NCBI GenBank assembly: GCA_023257625.1
Contig: JALRBW010000009.1
Coordinates: 1 to 38,536 of the forward strand
Direction of reading: 5' to 3'
Length of the DNA: 38,536 bases
Origin: Flavobacteriaceae bacterium
GTDB taxonomy: Bacteria; Bacteroidota; Bacteroidia; Flavobacteriales; Flavobacteriaceae
The position numbers and the translations under genes are program-made. Positions 34,001-38,536 of the stretch are shown piece by piece. Below the pieces are notes generated by a model. That model was given only the letters and a program-made list of their open reading frames with translations. It ran no database searches and was not told the DNA's origin. Within the stretch, counting starts at the first letter, position 1. Each line of letters begins with the position of its first letter.

Positions 34001-34915
34001 CTAAAAATTGTAGATGAATATGTTGAAGATACAGGTCGTGTTACTGGCGTAAAACTTAATTTTTGTTTATCAGGAGAGGCCCTACCAAATAGTGATTCTG
34101 ATTCATTTGTTGATAATGAAGACAATTGTCCGGAAATTGCCAATGAAGATCAATTAGATTCAGATGGAAATGGTATTGGAGACCTTTGTGACGTTTTTTC
34201 AGCTCAGAATATTACAATAAGTAAAAAAAATACAAGTTGCCCAGATAAGAATAATGGTGAATTTAAGATAGAAGCCAAAGCAGATATTGTCTATAAGGCT
34301 GAAATTTTAGGTCCATCCAATTTTAATGGTAATTATTTATTTACCATACAGGGTAAAACAATTTCCAATTTAGCCCCAGGTGAATACCAAATTTGTATAA
34401 CGGCAGATAAATTTCCTGATTTTATTTATTGTTTTGAAACACAGATTTTGGCTCCACCACCACTCGAAGTTCAAGCAATCTTTCAACCATCAATTGCTAA
34501 TCTAAGTCTTAATCTTTCAGGAAGTGAATTTTACGTTATTGAAATAAATGATCAAAAGGTAGAGGTAATTGGAAAACAACATATCGAAATTCCATTAATT
34601 CAAAAACAAACGCGTATTAAGGTAACTACAGGTATAGACTGTCAAGGCATTTATGAATCATGGTTTAATTTAGATCAATTTGCGAGAGTTTTTCCTAATC
34701 CAGTTAGAAATCAAGCTACTCTAATCTTACCTGAAGGTCAAGCACCAGAGGTAATTCTTTATAGCCCTTCGGGTGATGTATTATGGCAAGGGGAAAGCAA
34801 AAATAGCATTAACCAAACCCTTATTCTTCCAATGGATCACTATGCTCCTGGATGGTACTTGGTTCAGCTCAATTATAACAACTATTCCGAAACATTTAAA
34901 CTTCTTAAACGATGA
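31082..34915 (+). CDS. Secreted reprolysin-like metzincin protease with T9SS sorting domain
   Basis: A 1277-residue exported protease. Domains in order: signal peptide (1-28, ending VSGQ); a propeptide-like region to about 190; a metzincin catalytic domain (about 195-415) with zinc motif HEIGHQFGSYH (H343, E344, H347, H353) and Met-turn methionine M375; beta-sandwich regions with a fibronectin-III-like segment (about 765-850); a proprotein-convertase P-like domain (about 860-1000); one type 3 thrombospondin calcium repeat (about 1004-1037); and a type A T9SS C-terminal domain (about 1200-1277, starting FARVFPNPV). It is therefore moved across the outer membrane and attached outside or released. 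The start is a TTG. The stop overlaps the next gene. Confidence 0.92.
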   Translation: MKTNTFFRRFSQQVLLIFFSWMSWTVSGQEFWTAVSSPNANQTQFEVWGSNYYYLSYNSQDQGFSSYNSFLNQVVLPNEKGKEEVFQLKEIQILSKELALKYPLLKTYEGRSLERPKVHVRLSISKIGINAWISGLEGPDLFIQPVRSKKGFHYSYRKSKFDQRTPFYCKTEAFLSTEKEKITPSSQKNFSNSIRSFRIAIAATSAYVDYWGDNNNENGNNQEDALVAVVSTINRISSVFEAELNVKLTLVSGVDLLFADSQTDPFKGEYATELQTTLDTVLGDDKYDVGHLFDFGEPNGDAGCIACVCVSGSKGQGFSTHPFVDVYGGEYRNDYFDLDYAGHEIGHQFGSYHTFSFDAEGTGVNAEPGSGSTIMGYAGITGEDDLQLHGDPYFHFYSIKSIRDYVETLSCNETQPLNEPPLEVYAGLDYSIPKGTAYELNASTSNNPDSVTYCWEQLDSGQITSSNFGPNNAVGSMARSLPPTSSSSRMIPKMSRILANKLTQQNPKINDAWETVSLIGRTLHWGVTARQPIENGYNVAQDDMTITVVSTAGPFEVTSQKNDTILWKGGAKEIVTWNVAATQVSPIKTQEVEIYLSTDGGVTFPTLLADNVPNTGSYLIEVPNTIDTENARLKIKAKNNIFFAVNPVNFSIKSRDIVLQFDPYRIENCGENSQRFTFSILRKEGYTSTFNINTDNLPSGVEVTYSKSNYGSNDTSGFLTFTGLSSLSNGDYFWTIKTKSFDNEENFSLVLQQRSSVFTTLDLNSPKDESTAISSAPTLEWQINSNADFYRIQLSKTQDFSSVLLDSVVSTPYLRLASLSPSTSYYWRVQQQNSCGLSTFTTPFTFKTNSISCLSFTSNGLPQNLVDATNISSGITMVYIPVNYDLLIEDLNVLIDIEHTWLEDLSLYLISPDNKEFLLSSGLGESNDNYTNTLFDQEAELAIFEGNAPFTGSFRPLQSFEEIYSTSPKGLWKLKIVDEYVEDTGRVTGVKLNFCLSGEALPNSDSDSFVDNEDNCPEIANEDQLDSDGNGIGDLCDVFSAQNITISKKNTSCPDKNNGEFKIEAKADIVYKAEILGPSNFNGNYLFTIQGKTISNLAPGEYQICITADKFPDFIYCFETQILAPPPLEVQAIFQPSIANLSLNLSGSEFYVIEINDQKVEVIGKQHIEIPLIQKQTRIKVTTGIDCQGIYESWFNLDQFARVFPNPVRNQATLILPEGQAPEVILYSPSGDVLWQGESKNSINQTLILPMDHYAPGWYLVQLNYNNYSETFKLLKR

Positions 34916-35586
34916 AAAATTTTTGGTTATTGGCGGTTTGTATACTATGGGGTTGTGGTCCTGATCCTATACCTGAGCCACAGCCTACAGTTTTAATTAG
35001 CCCCTCTGATGGTGACTTATGTACTTTGGCTTCTAAAGTAAATGATGCTGAACGTCAGGTGCGTTTTCAGTGGACAGCAGCTCTTAATACAGATGTTTAT
35101 GAATTAATTGTGCAAAATACACAAACCGGACTTCAATTCACTAAACAAACTTCATTGCTTACAGAGTCGCTTATTTTGCCCATGGGTACACCCTACAAAT
35201 GGTATGTACTTTCAAAATCAACACTTACTCCTGCAGTAAACCAAAGTGATATATGGCAATTTTATTTAGAAGGTGAACCCAATGCAACCTATGTTCCTTT
35301 TCCTGCACGTTTAGTTACACCAGAGAATCAGGTCGTTCTTGTCAAGTCAGAAACAGAAGAATATTTTTTTCAATGGGAAGGTCTTGATTTAGATAATGAT
35401 ATTTCTCATTATGACCTTTATTTAGGAGATGATCCTGACACGATGAGTCTTAAAAAAGATAATATTACAACAGAACAAATTAATCTAAATCTTATCTCCC
35501 CCGGAACTTATTATTGGCAAATAAAAACGTTTGATAAAGAAGGAAATCAGTCTACATCTTTGCTTTTTTCATTTCAAATAAACTAG
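34912..35586 (+). CDS. Lipoprotein with two fibronectin-III-like domains
   Basis: A 224-residue lipoprotein: a short signal peptide ends in the lipobox ILWGC with lipidated C15, followed by a proline-rich linker (PDPIPEPQP). Two Fn3-like modules follow (about 28-118 and 125-224); each ends in the YxWxVxxx/YYWQIKTFD pattern. It starts inside the protease stop codon (ATGA), so the two are coupled and may act at the same surface. No enzymatic motif is visible. The gene ends in a CTAG shared with the convergent pth stop. Confidence 0.82.
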   Translation: MKNFWLLAVCILWGCGPDPIPEPQPTVLISPSDGDLCTLASKVNDAERQVRFQWTAALNTDVYELIVQNTQTGLQFTKQTSLLTESLILPMGTPYKWYVLSKSTLTPAVNQSDIWQFYLEGEPNATYVPFPARLVTPENQVVLVKSETEEYFFQWEGLDLDNDISHYDLYLGDDPDTMSLKKDNITTEQINLNLISPGTYYWQIKTFDKEGNQSTSLLFSFQIN

Positions 35587-36149
35587 ACTCCGTTAAATTG
35601 ATTCATAGTTTTTTGGAGCCCAACCAGTCCAAAAGAAAGTATAGCTTCAGTACATTTTGCTAAGCGAGGTGGGAGAAAAACTTGTTCTTCGTCTGTCCAT
35701 TGATCCAAAACAAAGCGTACCTGATCAAAAGCCTTTTGTTCTTGACCGATACCAAACCGGAGACGTGCATAATGGGGGGTGTTTAGTTGCGCTTCAATAT
35801 CTTTTAAGCCATTGTGACCAGCTGGGCTGCCCTTTCCACGAAGGCGAAGAGTGCCGAAGGGCAAATGTAACTCATCGGTTATGATTAGAATGTTTTCTAA
35901 CGGTATGTTTTCCTGTAAGGCCCAATAGCGAACAGCTTTACCGCTCCGATTCATAAAAGTAGTAGGCTTGATTAAGAGAAATTGACGTCCCTTTTGAGTA
36001 AAAGTAAAGGTGTCAGCTAGTTTTTTAGACTCCCACTTCCCCTCCTCTTGAAAGCACAACAAATCAAGAATTGAAAAGCCAACATTATGTCGAGTATTGA
36101 TATATTCTTCCCCTGGATTTCCTAACCCCACAATTAAAAATTTTTTCAT
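35583..36149 (-). CDS. pth: Peptidyl-tRNA hydrolase
   Basis: A 188-residue enzyme that releases peptides from peptidyl-tRNA dropped by the ribosome. It has VGLGNPGEEYINTRHNVGF with the catalytic histidine near residue 22, KPTTFMNRSGKAV, the aspartate in ITDELHLPFG and GSPAGHNGLKDIEA. Length and motifs are standard. It lies behind rplY and prs, separated from rplY by a terminator. Its stop overlaps the convergent lipoprotein stop. Confidence 0.96.
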   Translation of the reverse strand: MKKFLIVGLGNPGEEYINTRHNVGFSILDLLCFQEEGKWESKKLADTFTFTQKGRQFLLIKPTTFMNRSGKAVRYWALQENIPLENILIITDELHLPFGTLRLRGKGSPAGHNGLKDIEAQLNTPHYARLRFGIGQEQKAFDQVRFVLDQWTDEEQVFLPPRLAKCTEAILSFGLVGLQKTMNQFNGV

Positions 36150-36212
36150 ATGCAGTTGAGGGTTTTTTTAAAAAAAAGGTTAAGCATAGAAAGCATATGG
36201 CTAAATTAAAAA

Positions 36213-36243
36213 AAAAGCATGTGGTGTATTGCCACATGCTTTT
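36213..36243 (-). terminator. Rho-independent terminator after rplY
   Basis: A perfect 12-bp stem (36213-36224 with 36232-36243; core GCATGTGG/CCACATGC) has a 7-nt loop and, on the minus strand, is followed by a run of T from the A-run at about 36208-36216. It ends prs-rplY transcription 20 nt after the rplY stop. Confidence 0.88.
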
Positions 36244-36262
36244 CGATTTAATACAATACTTT

Positions 36263-36931
36263 TTATTCTTGTGGAGCTTCCGCCTGTGCTTCTGGAGCAT
36301 TTTCCTGTGCTGCATCAGAAGATACAGTAGCTACTTCTTCAGCTGTTGTATCATCTTCTTCAATATCTGCATCTTTAACAGATGTTCTAGATGAACGTAC
36401 TTGACAAACTACAGTATTATCAGGATGAAGAATAGTATAAGATTCTGTTTGTAATTCAGAGGTGTATAATTTATTTCCTAATCTTAATTTTGAAATGTTA
36501 GCAATTATATAATCTGGCAAATCTTTTGGAAGTGCTCGTACACGTAACTTACGTTTATTTAGACGTAATACACCACCACTATTTAAAACTCCAGGAGCAG
36601 CTCCTTCAATCTTAACAGGAATATTCATTGAAATTTCTTTGTCATCAGATAAACTATAGAAGTCAACGTGGAGAATTTTGTCTGAAACAGGATGAAATTG
36701 AATGTCTTGTAAAATAGCATTCAATTTGTTTCCACCTTCAAATTCAATAACCACGGTGTGGGCATTGGGGGTGTACACTAATTTGCTGAAATCAAGCTCC
36801 GGTGCCGAAAAGTGAAGAGGTTCCCCTCCACCATATAAAACACAAGGAACTCTTCCAGCATTGCGCAACGCTTTGGTCGAAACCTTGCCTACGCTTTCTC
36901 TTTTAGAGGCTTTGATTGTGATTGATTTCAT
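36263..36931 (-). CDS. rplY: 50S ribosomal protein L25, long (CTC/TL5) form
   Basis: A 222-residue 5S-rRNA-binding ribosomal protein. The N-terminal L25 domain (about 1-90) with [16 protein letters not shown] is followed by the C-terminal TL5/CTC beta domain (about 95-190, with [21 protein letters not shown]) and an acidic, alanine-rich tail (about 193-222). The tail is low-complexity and probably disordered. It is 10 nt downstream of prs and the pair shares one terminator. Confidence 0.95.
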   Translation of the reverse strand: MKSITIKASKRESVGKVSTKALRNAGRVPCVLYGGGEPLHFSAPELDFSKLVYTPNAHTVVIEFEGGNKLNAILQDIQFHPVSDKILHVDFYSLSDDKEISMNIPVKIEGAAPGVLNSGGVLRLNKRKLRVRALPKDLPDYIIANISKLRLGNKLYTSELQTESYTILHPDNTVVCQVRSSRTSVKDADIEEDDTTAEEVATVSSDAAQENAPEAQAEAPQE

Positions 36932-36941
36932 TTTCTTTTAT

Positions 36942-37874
36942 TTACATTATAAATTTTGAACTTATTGACTGATTTTGGTGTACGTTTCGCATCACCTCAG
37001 CGAATAATGGGGCGCAAGATAACACTTTTACTTTAGGGTGACTAATTTTTGGTGGAATAGAATCAGTAACAATTAAACTTTCAAGTTGAGATTTCTCCAC
37101 TTTTTCATATGCATTGCCTGAAAGCAAGGCATGAGTACAAATGGCACGTACAGATACTGCTCCTCTTTCTTTCATTAAATCTGCTGCTTTTGTTAAGGTG
37201 CCAGCAGTATCCACCATATCGTCCACTAAAATGACATTTTTACCAGTAACGTCACCTATTAATTCCATATGCGAGATAACATTTGCTTTTTCTCTCTGCT
37301 TATAACAAATAACTACGTCACTATTTAGAAATTTAGAATAAGCATAAGCCCTTTTAGACCCTCCCATATCGGGTGACGCAATGGTGAGATTTTCTAAATG
37401 TAATGATTCAATATAGGGTAAAAAGAGTGTTGAGGCAAAAAGATGATCTACCGGTTTTTCAAAAAACCCTTGAATTTGATCGGCGTGTAAATCCATTGTA
37501 ATGATACGCGTGGCCCCTGCAGCTTCTAACAATTTTGCAATTAATTTTGCTCCTATTGGAACACGGGGTTTGTCTTTTCGATCTTGTCTTGCCCAACCAA
37601 AATAAGGCATTACAGCGGTAATGTGTCGAGCAGAAGCACGTTTTGCGGCATCAAGCATCAACAGCATTTCCATTAAATTTTCTGATGAAGGGTGAGTAGA
37701 TCCGATAATAAAAATTCGGGCTCCACGTATGGATTCTTCGAACGAAGGCTGAAATTCGCCATCGCTATAACGTGAAAAATTTACTTTGCCTAAGGGTGAA
37801 CCGTAAGCTTTGGCAATAACTTCTGCTAGGGCTGTACTTTGAGTACATGCAAATATTTTTACGGGTGTTTCCAT
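36942..37874 (-). CDS. prs: Ribose-phosphate pyrophosphokinase
   Basis: A 310-residue enzyme that makes PRPP from ribose 5-phosphate and ATP for purine, pyrimidine, histidine, tryptophan and NAD synthesis. It has KVNFSRYSDGEFQPSF, FGWARQDRKDKPRVPI, the HADQIQGFF segment and the PRPP loop VILVDDMVDTAGTL. The frame is open upstream to a TTG at 37895, but the exact -7 box TACCTTTG spans 37893-37900, over that codon. The transcript therefore starts after it, and the ATG at 37874 is the likely start. Confidence 0.96.
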   Translation of the reverse strand: METPVKIFACTQSTALAEVIAKAYGSPLGKVNFSRYSDGEFQPSFEESIRGARIFIIGSTHPSSENLMEMLLMLDAAKRASARHITAVMPYFGWARQDRKDKPRVPIGAKLIAKLLEAAGATRIITMDLHADQIQGFFEKPVDHLFASTLFLPYIESLHLENLTIASPDMGGSKRAYAYSKFLNSDVVICYKQREKANVISHMELIGDVTGKNVILVDDMVDTAGTLTKAADLMKERGAVSVRAICTHALLSGNAYEKVEKSQLESLIVTDSIPPKISHPKVKVLSCAPLFAEVMRNVHQNQSISSKFIM

Positions 37875-37892
37875 ACTATTGGTAATTGGCCA

Positions 37893-37900
37893 CAAAGGTA
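37893..37900 (-). promoter_or_regulatory. -7 element of prs-rplY
   Basis: On the minus strand this reads TACCTTTG, an exact TAnnTTTG match, 18 nt upstream of the chosen ATG. It excludes the TTG at 37895 as a usable start from this promoter. Confidence 0.6.
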
Positions 37901-37932
37901 AAAATAAAATGCTTCTAGGCTTTGACTGTTTT

Positions 37933-37966
37933 TTGAATTAGAGGATGAAATAATTTACTATTTTTG
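37933..37966 (+). promoter_or_regulatory. Promoter of tRNA-Leu
   Basis: A TTG at 37933-37935 and TATTTTTG at 37959-37966 are spaced by 23 nt, at the long end of the Bacteroidota range. The tRNA begins 11 nt downstream, so the 5' leader would be only a few bases. Confidence 0.65.
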
Positions 37967-37977
37967 CCCACACTATT

Positions 37978-38061
37978 GCCTCGGTGGCGGAACTGGTAGA
38001 CGCGCTGGATTCAAAATCCTGTTCTGGCAACGGAGTGTGGGTTCGATTCCCACCCGAGGTA
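37978..38061 (+). tRNA. tRNA-Leu(CAA)
   Basis: An 84-nt tRNA with the class II layout: acceptor GCCTCGG pairs with CCGAGGT (terminal G-U), discriminator A at 38061, anticodon loop TTCAAAA giving CAA, a long variable arm as in tRNA-Leu, and T arm TGGGTTCGATTCCCA. The anticodon stem CTGGA/TCCTG has one T-T mismatch. CCA is not encoded, as is usual in Bacteroidota. It reads UUG codons. Confidence 0.95.
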
Positions 38062-38068
38062 CTTAAAG

Positions 38069-38111
38069 AATCCGTAACTCATTGTTTAACATGAAGTTGC
38101 GGATTTTTTTC
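38069..38111 (+). terminator. Terminator downstream of tRNA-Leu
   Basis: AATCCGTAACT (38069-38079) pairs with AGTTGCGGATT (38095-38105), 11 pairs with one T-G, around a 15-nt loop, followed by TTTTT. It begins 8 nt after the tRNA 3' end. Confidence 0.75.
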
Positions 38112-38119
38112 TTTACAAA

Positions 38120-38138
38120 TGGCAACATATTGGCAACA
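38120..38138 (+). repeat. Tandem TGGCAACA direct repeat next to tRNA-Leu
   Basis: TGGCAACA occurs at 38120-38127 and 38131-38138, with starts 11 bp apart, about one helical turn. Short direct repeats just past a tRNA 3' end can be arm-type integrase sites. No integrase gene is in the window, so this is only suggestive. The rest of 38139-38313 is AT-rich, with a G-run (38195-38205 region) and T/A-runs, and I see no gene or clear promoter in it. Confidence 0.35.
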
Positions 38139-38313
38139 AATCCTATGTTTTTCTGTAAAAAGTAAAACCTAAAACTTCTCAAGCTCACCTATCCCAAACA
38201 CAGGGGGGTGGGTTTTTTAAAAAATGATTTTTTTGTTGAAACAGGGATGTGAGATTTGATATGTAACCTAATCTTTTTAAATTAGAGGTATTATTAACCA
38301 TAAATCAATAAAA

Positions 38314-38478
38314 ATGAAGAAAACTTTAATATTTCTACTTATTGCTCCCTTATTTCTATTTGCCCAAACAAAAAAAAATGGAACCATTTACAATGAACAT
38401 CCTACTGTGATGAGTTGGTACGTGTACGTGAGGTGGGGGAGGCAGAAGAGGTGCTCACTCTGGCTAAGAAAATACTGA
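38314..38478 (+). pseudogene. 5' fragment of a small exported protein, disrupted
   Basis: An ATG at 38314 opens a 54-codon frame ending in a TGA at 38476. The first 30 residues look real: a lysine-led signal peptide ending LFLFAQ, then TKKNGTIYNEHP, which resembles the N-terminus of small exported flavobacterial proteins of the NTF2-like (DUF4440-type) group. From about 38401 the translation in this frame becomes implausible (runs of W, R and Y), while another frame turns coding-like. The native gene appears cut near 38400-38408. The family is a guess from 12 mature residues. Confidence 0.4.
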
Positions 38479-38536
38479 AGGATTTGTATGATGCAGACCC
38501 TGAGCAGTATAAGGATAATGAAGATGGCAAGGGTAG
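38397..38536 (+). other. Partial reading frame of foreign composition at the window edge
   Basis: The frame containing 38406-38408 (TGT) is open from 38397 to the window end and gives a strongly charged, helical sequence: CDELVRVREVGEAEEV, then LAKKILKDLYDADPEQYKDN, with no start codon at its beginning. By hand count 65 of 136 bases (38401-38536) are G or C, against 29 of 120 in the preceding 120 bases. It is therefore an internal piece of an unrelated gene. I do not recognise it. A loose resemblance to CobT/vWA-like phage proteins is only an impression. Confidence 0.4.

Noticed and set aside
36197-36394. Plus-strand 65-codon frame rich in F, C and Y opposite rplY and its terminator
   Set aside because: It runs through the terminator hairpin and antisense to the well-supported rplY gene; its composition reflects the complementary strand.
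38206-38226. GGGTTTTTTAAAAAATG region as a terminator or origin-like element
   Set aside because: The T6A6 palindrome has no GC-rich stem and there are no DnaA-box clusters or origin genes nearby; likely chance in AT-rich DNA.
1-38536. CRISPR arrays, insertion sequences, riboswitches and toxin-antitoxin pairs
   Set aside because: I found no regularly spaced repeats, no transposase-like protein, no long structured leader (the gaps before ribF, pdxJ and serS are too short for FMN or similar riboswitches) and no paired small toxin/antitoxin genes.

Overview
The window looks like an ordinary chromosomal stretch of a marine-type member of the Flavobacteriia (Bacteroidota). It is AT-rich. It carries Bacteroidota-type promoters (TTG, then 17-23 nt, then TAnnTTTG), a type IX secretion (T9SS) C-terminal sorting domain, a DUF6089 outer-membrane protein, two Skp/OmpH genes behind bamA, and a cytochrome oxidase accessory operon of flavobacterial layout. 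Nearly everything is conserved core gene content, and I see no insertion sequence, CRISPR array or complete phage. The two ends are the odd parts: the left end holds a frameshifted tail of a TonB-like protein, and the right end changes composition abruptly after a tRNA-Leu gene.

Left third (1-11.3 kb). After a strong bidirectional terminator, a plus-strand operon encodes heme O synthase (ctaB), two cytochrome c oxidase subunit III proteins, subunit IV, a cysteine-free protein placed just before a SCO-type copper chaperone, SCO itself, a DUF420 membrane protein and a 75-residue CxxC membrane protein. Subunits I and II are not in the window. A tripartite efflux operon follows: ABC ATPase, two MacB/FtsX-type permeases, a periplasmic adaptor and a TolC-like outer-membrane channel.

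Middle (11.3-25 kb). A phytanoyl-CoA-dioxygenase-like enzyme and a short-chain dehydrogenase form a small accessory pair before tsaB. An Nfu-type Fe-S scaffold with a duplicated N-terminal domain converges on tsaB. A gamma-carbonic-anhydrase-like protein is followed by an envelope operon on the minus strand, read nadK, DUF6089 protein, uppS, bamA, ompH, ompH. Divergent from it are pdxJ and an alpha/beta hydrolase, then a GNAT acetyltransferase coupled to a monofunctional aspartate kinase.

Right third (25-38.5 kb). A tight minus-strand operon runs serS, DUF4286, rsmA, mgtE, 2-hydroxyacid dehydrogenase, with a thioredoxin-type arsenate reductase behind it. ribF is divergent from a 1277-residue secreted metzincin protease carrying a P-domain, a type 3 thrombospondin repeat and a T9SS sorting domain; that gene is translationally coupled to a lipoprotein gene. 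Then come pth, rplY and prs on the minus strand, tRNA-Leu(CAA) on the plus strand, and the unusual right edge. Several gene starts were moved from upstream TTG or GTG codons to internal ATG codons, and for prs and pdxJ the promoter position supports the change.
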